From Castor canadensis (taxonomy: Eukaryota > Chordata > Mammalia > Rodentia > Castoridae): DNA of 64,000 bases. Positions within the stretch are counted from its first letter, which is position 1. Every line of letters starts with the position of its first letter. A program made the position numbers and the translations under genes. The notes under the pieces were generated by a model. That model did no database searches. It saw only the letters and a list, made by a program, of their open reading frames with translations, and was not told where the DNA came from. This document shows positions 1-12,659 of this stretch, piece by piece. The stretch is taken from assembly GCF_047511655.1 (NCBI RefSeq), contig NC_133397.1, positions 17,261,501-17,325,500 of the forward strand, given 5' to 3'.

Positions 1-1214
1 GAAGCTGAAACCTGATTCTGGAGACTGCTGTTCCTCGACTGTTCACAACTGACACCAGGTGTGATGACACCCAACACCACCTTCCCTTCTCTCACTCCCT
101 CTGTACTTTTCTATTTGGGCCCAGGCTGCAGGACAGGCTCCTAACAGAGGCCCCAGCCCTCGGTACTTGTGCCTGAGCCCTGGGGTCACAATGCACTTCC
201 AAACTCCTGGAGCCTACTGCCTTCCCCGCAGCCCAGGGCTGCGGCTTCCATCTCTTCCTGTTGAACACTCCCCACATTGTTTGCCTTGTGTCCTTTTTCC
301 TGTGCCTGATTCCAGCTTTATTGCCCTGGTTCCCTTAAGGGTCATTTGCCAAACTGGTGCTGGCGCCTCAGAACAGAAAAACAGTCCTGAGAGCTACTGC
401 CCCCCACCCCCTACACACACACCCGAGGGGGAAGCCAGGATAGAAGACCAACCTCTCGCCTGCTTCCCCTTGGACCCTCCAGGACCTGGCAGGGCCCCAC
501 CCTGTCCACAGCACTTCTGCAACTGCCCTGGATCATGTGCACTGGGACTCCCACCAGGAGACTCTGTGGAGCCACCGAGTGCTCCGGGGGCAGTAAGCAC
601 TGGACACCCTAGGGTTCTCACACCAACATAAGGTACCAATTCATGAGCTTAGACGGAGTTTGCTACCTCCACAGTGCTGCTGCTGGGAGACCTGGGCAGA
701 TCATCAATCAAGTTCAAGTAGTTCTGTTTGCTCTCCTCCAGCAAACCAGAGCAGCTGAGGACAGCACTAGAGACTGCCAACCACTTCAAAGCCTTGTATG
801 CCTGCTCCCTCTCACCTCATCTATTGCCAAGGATTCCAGGCTCAGAGAGATTGAGCCATTTTCTAAAGTTACAGAGCTGATGTCAGACAGGCCTGGGACA
901 GAGACCTAGGCATTCAGTTTGTGCCCTATACTCTCTCTCCTCTGTGTCCAGAGGTGACTCAGTCCTAAAACTGTTCCTAACCAGGGCTCTGGGGCAGCAG
1001 TTCTATGCCTTGCACTTCCAACTATTCCTTTCTAGACCTCAAAGAAGCAAAGAGGCCTGGGCAGCCTGTCTGAGATGTCCCTGACATCTGCACAGCCCAA
1101 AATTCTGCAGTCCCTAGGACCAGAGGCCACTTGTGGCCATCAGCGCATGGAGAATATGACAGGCAGAATAATGGCTCCCGAAGAAATCAGGTCTGAATTC
1201 TCAAAATCTGTAAC
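1..1214. other. Intergenic sequence, no gene recognised
   Basis: Mostly unique, CpG-poor sequence. The open frames here are short, overlap on both strands and resemble no protein family I know. From about 780 to 930 a segment reading 'ggctcagagagattgagc' followed by a 'gttacagagctgatg' stretch looks like the conserved core of a MIR element on the plus strand. Confidence 0.6.
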
Positions 1215-1677
1215 TGTTACTACAGTGAGTTGAATTGTGTTCCTTTCCCTCACCTTCCAAAAAAAGATATGTCCAAATCCTAACCCTTGGTACCTGGGAA
1301 TGTGACTTCATCTGGAAATGAGTCATTGCAAGTCTAATCAAGGCTCTTGAGATGAGACCATCGTGGATTTAGGGTGCCCTAAACATGATGGCTGAGTCTT
1401 TATGAGAGAAAGGAGAGGAGATGTGACAAACACAGGGAAGACGCCCTACGAAGACATGCTGAGGCCAGAGCGATGCTGTCAGAGCCAAGGAAGGCTGGAC
1501 CCACCCGAAGGTAAAAGAGGCAAGGAGAGATTCCCCTAGGGTTTCCAGAGAAAATGTGGCCTTGCTACCACCTTTACTCTAGGTTCTGGTCTCCAGACCT
1601 ATGAGAAGATAGATTTCTCTTATTTTAAACTACTAAGTTTGTGGTAATTTGTTACAGAGCCATGAGAAATGAGTACA
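1215..1677 (+). mobile_element. MLT1-type MaLR solitary LTR
   Basis: The stretch begins with a 'tgttac...tgaattgtgttcc' start and runs through the typical 'cctaacccttggtacc' and 'aatgtgacttcatctgg' blocks. A late block follows, with 'ctggtctccagacctatgag' and 'tttgtggtaatttgttaca'. These blocks occur in the order expected for an MLT1 LTR of the ERVL-MaLR group. No internal retroviral region is next to it, so it is a solitary, heavily mutated LTR. Subfamily assignment needs a repeat-library alignment. Confidence 0.8.
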
Positions 1678-3489
1678 GGGGTGGTAGGCAGAGGACCCAG
1701 AAAGTCTCTCTCCTCAGGGGTTTGCTTATGCATGATCAGGGTGTGTCACTAGGAACCCCACCTGAACTAGCCCTTCTTCATTTCCTTACTCCCCAAACAG
1801 AGGAAAACCCCCACCCATACCACCCTAGAGCCTCTCTTCTACTGTATTGGCTCCACAGTGTCAGGGAGTAGGTAATGAGGCCGGTCTCTTCCAGGACTGG
1901 CAGGGTAGCCGGGAGCCCTAGTTGGGAGACCAGACCAGAACTTAGGGGAGAGAACACCTTGTAAGCAACTCGTGCTCAAAGGCTCGTCTCCAGGCACAGC
2001 CAACCCAGGAGCCAGGCCTGGGGGGCCTGAGGTGAGAATCTCAAGCTTCCAGCAGGACAAGCCTCCTCCGGAACTGTGAGAGGTCCCCTGCCCCCACTAT
2101 CATGCCTTGAGTCTATCTGTAACTTGTTATTTTCAGGGACACCCCCAAGTCCCTGGGTCATTTAATCCCAAACCCCACATAATTAGACAGATGTTGAGTC
2201 ACCGGTCTGTAGACTGAAAACCCAAGACTCAGAGGTTCCCAAACAAGGCACAGCTTAGGGTAGACCAGCAGCCCTAAAGGAGCTACCAAATCCACAGTTC
2301 TCCACTGATATCTTGTTGGGGAGCTAAAAGGCTTCCCCTTCCCCTTCAGAGACCAGCTCAAATTGTTTTCCTTCTGCTGGTCTGCAAGGAAACAAAACAA
2401 GGCACTTCCCCATAAAAATAACAAATAGCAAAGCTGGGATTCCAGCCAGCCTCCAGTCAGAAGCATTCATTGTAGTGACTTGGAGGTAATCTTTGGCTTC
2501 TTGAGGGGTACAACACCAGTTCATCTCCTGGGCTGAGAAGAGAGGGCTTTGCTACTCTGCATGCTGACCTGGCTTATAGCTACAGAAGTCTTCAGGGAGC
2601 CCCATGTCAGAAACAAAGGGATGTTACACACTGGATGTACTGCAGAGACTGCAAAACCAAGTCCTTCCCATGGTTGCCTTGCAAGCCCCAAGAGGCCTCA
2701 TGTTCACAGCAGGGGAAACAATTGCACCATTAATTGTACGTCTGTTAATGTCTCTGTGCTCCTGACTTCCGAGTGCGTTGTGGTGGTGAAGCCATCTGCC
2801 AGATGGAACACTGTAACTCAGTTTTTTGGTGCAAATTTCAAGGCTCTGTGACTCAAGCAAGCCTGGTAGAATTCCACTTACTAATTGGCCTTAATCAAAG
2901 AGCAAGCTCTTAGTGATCTAGCAGTGAGCTTTGGAAATAGCTGTGCATGCAAACTCACACAATTCCTAAGTTCAGCATCTTTTCTTCTTCTGTTAAAGAT
3001 ATTCGCAAAAAATCTTACATGGTTCCAGGGAATACAGCTCATTGCCAGTTTTCTGCAAGTGGGTTATTTGCAGTAGCCTCCTTTTTCCTACCACCACAAA
3101 GGGCCCTAGGCTTGGTGAGTGGGGTTGAACTGGTCTCAGAGAGAAGTCAGAAAGGACTCATTCCAGACCACAGAGGGCCTGGGGATCTGCAGGAAGGAAT
3201 GAGTGCTTCATGGCCACGGAAGATGGATGACCGGAGCATATGGTTAGCCTGGATGAATGACCTGGCTAGCCTTGTAGTCTGTCACCTTGCTTTTACCCAG
3301 CAAACATGTCAGGCAGTGCTAGGTAAGCCTGGCTTTCTGGTCACCTCATAAGAGTCTGCTTCTTTACTCATGTGTTCACATTGGACGCTCAAGGGAACCA
3401 GGCAAGAACCTAAGCCCAATTCTGTCCCTGGATGGGCCAAAAGGCACCGCCTCACTAAACTAGGAGAGATGATGTAACACTGGGTTCAA
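1678..3489. other. Intergenic sequence, no gene recognised
   Basis: No coding exon, RNA gene or clear repeat could be assigned. Open frames of 60-134 codons occur but lack recognisable domains, and several overlap one another on opposite strands, which is what chance gives in this composition. Confidence 0.6.
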
Positions 3490-3650
3490 GTCTAAGTTTA
3501 TGCATGAACTAACCCTGGGACATTGGGGGAAAATCGTGGGTCCTCTTCAAACCTCAATCCCTTCATCTCTACAATGGGAATCACAATGTTGGGCTTGCTG
3601 GATTTTTTGCCAGGGTTAAATGAGAACACAGAGGGGGTGGTGCTTGTTAT
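3490..3650 (+). repeat. MIR-like SINE fragment
   Basis: Text such as 'cctcaatcccttcatctc', 'acaatgggaatcacaatg' and 'gggttaaatgagaacaca' follows the order of the 3' half of a plus-strand MIR. The copy is diverged. Confidence 0.55.
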
Positions 3651-4555
3651 TTTTGGCATCAAAAGAGCCATTTCCCAGCTCATTAATGTGGAAAATGTAA
3701 ACGTCTGGAAGATTAAGACAAAGCCTAGGCTCTTCCTGAACTCCCTGCTCACTCCCATATTGTGGTTGGGAGTTTGTTTTGGTTCCTCTGGCACTTTCAG
3801 AACATGGGCTCTGGGGCTTAGTTCTGCAGCTATTCACACCCTCAAAGGAAGCATTTGCTGAGCTCAAGGCCACATTCCAAGAGTGAGTGGTCTGGCCAGA
3901 TGTTTACCTAACTCTGTACTGTAGCCAGAGTGGCAGTGTTTAGGACAGGAAGCCCAGAGACACCTGTGCCAACCCCTGAACTGGAGAGCCCTGGTCTAGG
4001 GCCTCCTGGGTTTACTTGAACTCATCAGTTGACTCCTATGGTCAGAAAATGCCAAGAAGTACATACTGCCTCCTCCAGCCAAGACACTCCAAGATGCTGT
4101 TGGCCCCAGTTCCCTGGCTCTCTCCTTATAGGCTCCCAAAGGGTGCAACTCTGAAGTTGAAGCCTTATAGGCTTCCTCTTGTAGCAAAACTGAAGGCCTT
4201 ACTACAACACCAGGTGAGGAGCAGGGAACTGAGGAGGAAGCTGAGTTATGGCTCCTCCTGTGCTCTCCAGGTCTGTGCCCCACATGCCTGGCCTTTGGAC
4301 TGGGCTCTTCTACACAGGGCCTGGACAGCAACTTCTCTGTATCCTAAAGTCCACCATTTTTCCTTTGGCCATCCCAGAAACAGAAGACAAATTAATTGAA
4401 GGTGTGAGTGATTGTAAAGAGGGGTTACTTTTTGAAAGATGACAGTTTATGCTCAAGAGGTTCCTGACAGCTATGAGGGATGAAGGCTGGGGAGGGGGAG
4501 CAGAAACCTAACCCACTTCCATCTTCCTTCTTGTGGGGCTTCTCTCTGCTCCAAC
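3651..4555. other. Intergenic sequence, no gene recognised
   Basis: Unique sequence with no recognisable exon or repeat. It contains a short local echo: 'ccttataggcttcc' near 4162 resembles 'ccttataggctccc' near 4125. Confidence 0.55.
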
Positions 4556-4900
4556 TTGCTCAGTTTACTTCCTCCACCTGAACTCTCTACCTTAGAAATC
4601 CATCCTCTTTTTCTATCCTTAGAGAACCAGCTGGAACCACCTCCTCTGAGAAGCCTTCTTAGCACAGCTCCACCTGCCACTGAAGTTCCACTTTCTATGC
4701 TGGGCAGTCTAGCTCCCTACTTGCTTGAAACCTCCTTGAGACTTGACCTGATTATAGGGCTGTCAAAACTGGGGCTTGGAGGGGTTTGTGTCCTAGCTCT
4801 GCTATGTTCTTGTTCCATGATCTTCCTAAAGTGGGGACAGACCACCTCATAGTGTTGTAAAGTGTCTGCCTCAGAGCTGATGCCAATGAATATTGTTGGC
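4556..4900 (+). repeat. L2 fragment followed by MIR-like fragment
   Basis: From 4560 to about 4760 the pyrimidine-rich text with 'cacctcctctgagaagcc' resembles the 3' portion of L2 LINEs on the plus strand. From about 4785 the order 'cctagctctgctatg', 'gatcttcctaaagtgggg' and 'cacctcatagtgttgtaaag' is MIR-like. Both copies are old. Confidence 0.55.
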
Positions 4901-6175
4901 TCTGATGTTTTGCAAGGAGGCCTTGACTTATGCCTTCAATGTGAATGGGGCTCACATCACCATTTCTGCAGCAGAAATAGAAATTGATAGCTCATACCGA
5001 GTCTCCAGTTTCTTGGGTCTTGCCCACCTTCTGGGAATCAGAGCTGATGACCAGCAGGACAGTTCAGGCTCATGTTTCAGTTTCTGTTCTCATAAAAGCA
5101 ATTGCTTTCTAAGAATCAAAGGACACCCAATCATATCCTTTTGGTCAGTGCAAAACAAATGACATGGTAAAGAATTTCCACTAATGGATCTTTTCCAGTT
5201 AGGATGGGTGGTTCCTGGGAATTCCCTAGAAATTTGCTGGGGATCACTAGTCTCTGGACTAAGATTCTAAATACAGATCTGACCACACTGGAGGGAAGGA
5301 TTGGGCTGAACTCATATTAGGCAAATGCTCCCAAAGATTCCTAGCTCTGTGGCAATACCCATCACAGAGGACTTTATTACCCAAAGCCCACATCCAAGCA
5401 GGCCATACACAGCCTGACTCTAGAAATCTATTGAAATTATTCATTAGGTATGTATAGTTTTGTGAAGTGAACTGTAACTCTGTGGAATAATCAGCCCACT
5501 GAGTATGAAAGTGGGTGTAATTAGGGAAGCTATGAGGGTCAGAGGGAAACAAGGGGGTGGCTGAGAGCTGAGCTGGGCCTTGGAGACTGCAGGGTGAGTG
5601 GGCTCAGGAGAAGGGGAGAAGGAACACAGTAGGCAGGGAAAGGGCAGGGTGGCCCAGATGGGGAAACAGCAAGAACTGTGCAGGGGCCACCACAGGGCAG
5701 AAGGCAGCAGCAGAGGATAGGTGACAGAAAGGCCAGAGGGGGCCAGGTCCCAGGGACCCTCCATGGCAGGCAGTGGAAGAAGTGAGTCTGCTTCATCTGA
5801 AAGGCTGAGTTGCGTTCTGAGGAAAGCTGGGTTTAGGGACGATTTATCTGGTTGATCCAGAGCTGGCTAGCGGGGAGGCTTTGAGAACTACTTGGGCCCT
5901 GAGTAGAGAGGATGGGAGGGTGAATTTGAATCTGGGTGGCCATAGGCAAGGTTGAGGAGGACTAAGAGGCCACCGGGGTCAGAACAGGCATAGGGCTGTT
6001 GGAGAGTGAGAACATCTGTGCAGGAGCAGGAAGGAGTCTGGTGCCAAATTCTTGAAATAGTTATGTATATTGTGTTTTGTACACACCTGTGTTTCTGCAT
6101 ATCCAGGCCCTACAGGGAGAAATGAGGTATCCACAGCTGCCTAGGAGAAAAGCCCCACCCTGCATTTAGCAAACA
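4901..6175. other. Intergenic sequence, no gene recognised
   Basis: Unique sequence. The part from 5550 to 5790 is strongly purine-rich on the plus strand (many gga/gag/agg words), which creates long but meaningless proline/serine/leucine-rich open frames on the minus strand. Confidence 0.55.
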
Positions 6176-6300
6176 CTCTACATCTACAGGGGGGCCAGTG
6201 TTTACTAAGCATTTACTTTGTGCTGAGCTTTCTGGCAGGAGAGCTACTAGAATTGGATTTGCAGGGTGACTAGACTTTGCCAGGATTGAGCCTAGGGCAG
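6176..6300 (+). repeat. MIR-like SINE fragment
   Basis: 'gtttactaagcatttactttgtgc' matches the degenerate 'tattaagcacctactatgtgcc' block of MIR. It is short and diverged. Confidence 0.5.
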
Positions 6301-8429
6301 GGCTAGGACACGGGGCTCCAGGGAGATCCAGAATTGGAATACTTGATACTTTTTTTTTTACTATTGATTCAGTGTTTATGTATGGGAAGGCCCTGGCGCT
6401 GATTGAGAAGAGGGTAGGGAAGAAGTACCCTCTTGATGGTACCCGAGCAGCTCAGCTCTAACCCCAAACCCAGCCCCAAGGAAAGGACCAAAGCCTGCAA
6501 GCTGGACCTCCTTAGCAAGCTGCCCACAAATGTTGGCCAGTATTGAACATGGTTTCTGGTCTCTCACCCCCTTTCCAAGTGGTTTTCTCAAGACTTCCTT
6601 TAACCATGTGTAGTGTCCTCCCAAAGAGGTCTAGTTCATGCACTCTTCCTGTACCCTTGCATGTTAGTGGCTTGATATATTAGCACAGGCGGCTAGGCAG
6701 ACATGAGCAGGAACAAGGAAATTTCCCTGGCTATAAAATTCCATTTCCCTTTCTCAGAGATAGAATCATAAAATCCCAGATGGCCCCACACCATAAACCT
6801 GAGATTAAGATAACGGCCATATATCCTCCTTATCCAGAACACTCTCCGTATCAAGGCTGCACTGATATCTTGAGGGGCGTAATGATAGCTATATAACCTT
6901 TTAGAGGCCGCGCTAAATTGGAGAGACAAAGAGGATCAAATACACAGGTGACTGCCCTCATCTTCTTAAAAGCACAGGCACATGTCTTCCCACACCTGGA
7001 CTGTCACTTGCATAGTAGCCAAACCATTTGGGGAAGACCACAAGAGGAAGGTCCTAATTTCCTCTGGTAAACCTGCCCTATTGGATAAGAAAAGACCAAG
7101 CTCCTTATCCAAACTGCCTGTCTTGTCTCAAGATATACTTTCCCTTTGTTAGAAAACCGTTTCTTGCTATCTTCCTACTCCATGGTTTTTTGTTTTGTTT
7201 TGTTTTGCTGCACCTGGGGCAGCAATCTTAATCTTAGACAATGCACCTGAAGAACTGAGAGACATCCCATTCACCAGTCACAGATACAGCTTTGACTTGG
7301 GCATGGGAAGAAAGATGCTTCCAGCCCACAGAGGCATGGGGGAGCCTCACAGAATGGTCCGCCGGAGAGTATAAGGGTGCTTCTTTATAGCTGGGGGCAG
7401 ACTGGCAGATACAGATTGGCAGAATATAGAGATAAGCAGAAGCCATTAAGTAAAGCCTTGGTGTCTGAGCTGCCTATCCTCTTAAACCTCAGGCTAGACC
7501 ATGTTCTTGGAGCAACTGCTGGTCCAGGTAGGCAGAAGATTATCCAAGCATACTCCCTGGCATTGGGTCACGTTGGGGTTGGTTTCCCAGGAACTGTGTC
7601 ATATAGCTCAGTAATATGTTAGTGAGTGTATCACAGCCACCTGCAAAGACATGTCCAGGGATGTCCATAAGGTTGCCTCTTTGTTCAAACCACTCCACTG
7701 TGACTCCAACTTCCTTAAACTGGGTAGTATTGTGGCCACAGGTGATCACGGACTTGCAAAAGCCATGACAATGTGCCCAATGTCTCATGATGATCACCAG
7801 GCTGGAAAGCTCTGACATGGAACACTCAGAGCCACATCACTTCCCTTCAGGTACCTTACTTTGCCAGGCAAGAGGTGCATAAAGAAGTCTCCTACTACAG
7901 TGCTCCAGAATTAGGGGTCAGGAGGGCAACACAGAGCAAAGGTAGGAATAGCTTCTTTTGAACAGTGCCTGGTGTCCCATCTGTAGTTCCTCAGTGGCTC
8001 CAGGGCTGCTCTGAGAGGCAGTAGAGACAGTCTTCACAGAAGGACCTTGGCCTCTGTGGACTCTAGTGTAGAACTCCACAATTGTTGCCTGGACCCTAAG
8101 GGTCGGGACTTTCCACCACTACAGTGATTCTCTCTGGGTGATCCTGAGTCATTGCTCACCATAATAACCAACAGATGTAAGGCCCAGTCAAAGGCAGCCA
8201 TGACGCCATTCCTGGCTCTTAGACAATGAGGAAAGTTCTTCCCTGGAGGTTCTGTTAAGTGTCACCACCTACCACCTGTGTCCCGGGGAAAGATGGCATC
8301 CCCAAAGAATGTGTTCTGAAATGAAGGTGAAGAAGAACAGATGAGTCTTTTCAAAGATCTGGGGGAATGAAGAGAAGAGAAGAGAAGTAACCACCATTTT
8401 CTGAGACCATGAACTGGGTGTCTGGCCTC
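6301..8429. other. Intergenic sequence with short (TTTTG)n tract
   Basis: No gene or major repeat was recognised. A short (TTTTG)n tract lies at about 7186-7207. The short ORFs have no recognisable domains. Confidence 0.55.
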
Positions 8430-8600
8430 TACAATCCCGTCCATACTTACGACAGCTCTCTGAGCAGGTTGGCTGCCACAGTTCCACAGGGGAGGAAACT
8501 GAGGCTCAGGAAGAGAAAGTAACTTGCTCATGGCCACAGTCAGTGGGTATTTGCCCCGGACCCCAGAGCCTAGCTTTGTACCAACCAGTGGGGTGAACAT
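8430..8600 (+). repeat. MIR SINE
   Basis: The diagnostic core 'ggaggaaactgaggctcagg' is followed by 'taacttgctcatggccaca' and 'gtcagtggg'. This is the classic MIR core order on the plus strand. Confidence 0.8.
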
Positions 8601-9904
8601 AAAACAACAAACAATAGCAATGTCCAAGTTCAAAGAACTGAAGTCACCTCAGCATTTTTTGGTTTTCCATGTCTGAAATTCTCTGAAGCCAGTCATGTGG
8701 AAAATCCAGCCCTGTTCCCTTCGTCCCAAGCTTTCCAGACAAAACCATGTTTGGAGGCCACCCCAGCCCTTGGCTTCCTGCCAGTCCCAGGTCTTTCCCT
8801 CTTTGAGAGAGTCCTAATCTTGGGAGGTTTCTCTTGAGTCCAGGAAACTCCACAGGACACAGCTGAGGCTGGGCGGCCACCAGACACATGCTATGTCCAG
8901 CGAGAACAAAGTGGGGCTTTCCCTGGCCACATCAGCACAAGTCTTTTCCTTTCATCTGGTTCTGTACCCGCTGAGGCTGGGGGAGCTGCCCAGTATCCAC
9001 CTGCTATCTCCAGGAAAGCTGTCAAGGCCAGGATCCAGTGTCTGGGCTGTTTGTGTGTGGTGAGTTTCCTGGGGCTGAAGTGACAGGGCTTCCCCAGATC
9101 CTGATGATGAGGTCATCTGCCATTTCAGACTGGGCTGAAAGATTGTCAGGCACAACAAAGTGGGGCCCAGGAGATATCCTGCATGAGTCATCAGTGGGCC
9201 ATGCACTGGGGGCTTCCGGTCCTCAGGAGACACCAAACACAGAAGCCATTGTTTGCTCCGGAAGCCCATGGCACAGCAGGCTCAATGGGGTCATTTGTGT
9301 TTTCTCCCTAGTTCTCTGTCACCATACTTTTTTTTCTGGATGGTGGTCTCCTCCTTGCTGCCAGGGCCCCTGCAACAGTAGGGAAATCAATATTCAGTCA
9401 TTCACCCACTAGTACTGTGGGAACACCCCCCCTCCGTAAACATGGGATCTGGCATGGGAGGTAGAAAACTGGATTCTAGACCGTAGTTTTAATCTCCAAG
9501 ACTCATTAATGCCTGTGACTTCGTCTTTCCTGTGGAGAAAATAATTTTAAAGAGACCAGGCTACTACTAGATGTTTTCAGGCAAGACAAGTTCAGGCCCT
9601 GTATCCACTACGGTTCTGCATCTAGTCTTTGTTCCACCTTCTCTCTCTCCTTCCTGGCTTTAAAAAAAAAAGGAAAAGGCCAGTATGGATCTCCTTCTAT
9701 CATAATGTACAGACTCTTATCTAGGGCAAGACCCTTTGAACTCACACCCAGTCTATCCAGAATTTGGCTCACGCTGGGGGATACAGCACCAGGGGCACAG
9801 TCTGATATAGAAGACACAGAGCCTACTGACTAAAGCTGGGCACAGCTGTGGGAATTAGGCAGGGAGGGCTGAGGGGGATGCCCCTGAGTTTCAATCAAGT
9901 TGAA
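8601..9904. other. Intergenic sequence, no gene recognised
   Basis: Mostly unique. A weak MIR-like patch may lie at about 9440-9560 ('ctggattctagaccgtag', then 'gcctgtgacttcgtcttt'). No exon is supported. Confidence 0.5.
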
Positions 9905-10030
9905 ACCTCTAAAGGTCATGGTGGTTTATGCCTCTACTCCCCATATTCTGGAGGTAGAGATAGGAGGATCAAGAGTTCAAGGCCAGCCTGTGCTATGAAA
10001 CCCTGTCTCAAAAAACAACAACAAAAACCT
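9905..10030 (+). mobile_element. B1 SINE
   Basis: This is a 7SL-derived SINE. It has 'catggtggtttatgcctc' (pol III A-box region), 'tggaggtagagataggagg', 'gttcaaggccagcctgtgc' (B-box and core) and 'accctgtctcaaaa', and it ends in an A-rich tail. It is rodent-specific in type and diverged. Confidence 0.85.
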
Positions 10031-10059
10031 CTAGGGATGGGGTGAGGGGGGAGTAAAAA

Positions 10060-10260
10060 ATCATGTAAAAAAAGAGTTAAAGGTTATGAAAAAATAATTC
10101 ACAAAAAGGGACTAACAAGTTCACAATCAGGTGGCCAAGCTCGCTAGTTATTGGAGAAATTCAGATTACAATAATTAGATAGTAGTTTACACCCATGAGA
10201 TTAGCAACAATTACCAAGTCATAGAATAGCAAGCACTGACAAAGATGTGGGGTAAAAGGA
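10060..10260 (+). mobile_element. Ancient L1-type LINE fragment
   Basis: 'gagaaattcagattacaat', 'tagtttacacccatgagatt' and 'caagcactgacaaagatgtg' resemble the 3' end of L1 ORF2 on the plus strand (the region preceding 'gatgtggagaaa'). No reading frame survives. Confidence 0.55.
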
Positions 10261-12520
10261 GCTTGAGGTGGGGGACTGTTGCCAGGAAAAACACCCAGGC
10301 AGGCAAGAGACGAGCATGCTGGTGCTTTTTATTGAAAACCAATATATATAAATTCAGTATGCACAGATACTGTGAACAGGAATCCCACCCCTGTGATCCG
10401 CCACAAGGATATGGGGACCAGGCCCCACTGCCTTGGCTGAGGACAAAGCTCCAGATAAGTGTCCCACATAGATGCCAGCCTGAGTCAGGAACACACTTCA
10501 GACATACCCTGTTCTACCTCTCAGGTTCTCTCCAGCAAACCCAGGACTCCAGGCCTCAGGGGAGGCATCAGAGCCTGCCCACTGTTCAGCTTCTGACTGC
10601 CTAGCCTGTGAGGGACCAGACCCTGAAGAAGGCAAGACACTCACTCCTTCTCCATCTCCAGCCTGACCTTTGTGAGCCTTCCACCTCCCTGCCAGTATTG
10701 GTGTTGCACTGTTGCATGACAAATCATCACATGCTTAGCAGCTTAGAAGAACACCCCTTTATTACCTCACCATTCCCATAGATCAAGAGTTTGGGCTTTG
10801 CTCAGTGTCTCACAAAAGTGTCAAGGTATCCACTGGGCTGTGATCTCTCCTGGAGGCTCAAGTAGGGAAGAATCTGCACCTGTGCATTCCTTCCAGCAAT
10901 TTGATGGTGGACCTTAGACTTTTGTTGCCAGTTGGAGAATGCCTTTGGGTGCCAGAGGCTACCTGAGTCTTTGCCAGGCAGGTTTCTCAGGATGGCTGTT
11001 GCTCTAGCAAGCCTGCATGGAGAGGCTGTCCACTCCAGAAGGGCCAGCCCCTCTCACAAGCAGTATTACCTGACTATGCCAGGCCCCCCACACTACAGTC
11101 TGGGGCCTCAATCACACCTGCAAAATCCCTTCACCTGTGCCCACTCTATTAGCTAGAAACATATCATGCCTACCCCCTCCCCTCAAGAGGAAGGTTTATT
11201 TAGGGTGTGAACATCAGAGTGGTAAAATCACAAACCGCACACTGCCTGAAGCCTTCTGGCAGGCAGAGGCCCCCATTCTGCTGAGGGAAAGTGAGGCCTT
11301 GAGAGTCACAACCTCCCCCAAGAGCTCACGACCTCTGGAGGGAGGGTAGGCAGGAATGGAGCTGGAGGTAACTAAGGCACATGTGCTAGAAGAGAGGAAG
11401 AGAAGGAAGAGAGGTCCTGGGGGAGGGCTAGCCTCTTGGACAGCATAGGGAAGTGAATGGTGGAGGGTGGCAGGCCCTGATAGGGCCCTTCAAATGCCCT
11501 CTGAGGGCCACTGGATTGCCTCATCTCCAGCTGCAAGGACCCTAGAGACCTTCCATTGTAGGTCTTCCTCTGCATCCCCACCCTTGTCATAGTTCCCCTC
11601 CATGAGGGTTCCAGAGGCCCCTAAGGGTCAACTAAGGGTCAGTAGGACCACACGGCATGTCCTTACCAAGGGACAGTGGGTGAATTGTCACGGGCAGACG
11701 TGACCTCAGCTGGCTTGGCTCAGCTCAGGGATGGCTAAGGGATCTGTCCTGTCAACTGGGAACAGGCACTCACTGTGCTGGGCCTCCTCCACCCAGCACA
11801 GGGACCTCTCAACAGGGTCAGGACCTCCAGTGCCTATGATTCTGTCTGCTCTGATGGGACTGAGGAGGAGTCACAGCCCTGTGTCACTCCTGGGCCATTA
11901 GCACTAGGCCTCCTCCATGGCCTCCTCCATTCCCTCCTCACGCAGCCCACTTGCCACTCTCAGCCCTGCCTGAGAGCACCCAGGCCAGTTGCTCCACACA
12001 GAACCAAGATCCTCAGGCACACCCAGCCCCTGCTCTTGCCTCAAGCAAGCAGGGATTCCAGAGCAGGCCCTTGACAGCAATGGGGGGCCCTGACTCCATG
12101 AGAACTACCCCTGAGCTGACCTGAGTCTGCTTCTCATGCCCAGGCCTGGCTGCACACTGCCCCATGGCACTTCACATTCAGATGCAGCTGACTTACAAAG
12201 ATGATCATGTGGAAGAATGTCAGGTGCTCCCTAGATTATCAGGAAGGCTGGAGAATGAGGCTAGGCACATGCAGGAACTAGGGAGGGGGCACAGCTGGGG
12301 ACATCATACCTGGATCTGTCACTCTAGATGACTTGGCTGGATCCTTGACTCCTTTCAGTCTCATGGGTCCTCTGTTCAAAGTCCCAGGGAGAAAGTTTCC
12401 ACCAGTCAAGTCCCAGTCACCACCACACTCTGCCAGAAGTCATTAACTCCGTGTCATCTCCCACGGGGGAGTGAGGCAGGATAAACAGATGAGAAGGCAG
12501 GGAAATTAAAAAGTAATAAA
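10261..12520. other. Intergenic sequence with a possible ancient repeat
   Basis: No gene was recognised. From about 10695 to 11160 the pattern 'tgttgcatgacaaatcatc', 'agcttagaagaacac' and 'ttattacctcaccattcc' resembles an old interspersed repeat whose family I cannot name with confidence. The rest is unique and CpG-poor. Confidence 0.45.
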
Positions 12521-12525
12521 TATTA

Positions 12526-12650
12526 GGCTGGAGGCATGGCTCAAGTGGCAGAGCACCTGCCTAGCAAACACAAGGCCCTGAGTTCAACTCCCAGTACCAC
12601 AAAAAAAAAAAAGGAAAGAAAATAAATGAATAAATAAATATTAAAAGGCC
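12526..12650 (+). mobile_element. ID-type (tRNA-derived) SINE, castorimorph variant
   Basis: 'ggctggaggcatggctcaag' carries the A-box region, 'gcagagcacctgcctagc' follows, and 'gagttcaactcccagtacc' carries the B box. A 12-base A run and an AAAT-rich tail end the element. The body is about 80 bp, the usual ID length. The 'ctcaagtggcagagc' variant differs from murine ID and is one of the clues that the host is a castorimorph rodent. Confidence 0.88.
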
Positions 12651-12659
12651 CAGTCTCAG

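Noticed and set aside
12526..12605. A- and B-box sequence considered as a tRNA gene
   Set aside because: The body lacks a cloverleaf with paired acceptor stem and ends in an A-rich tail. It is an ID SINE.
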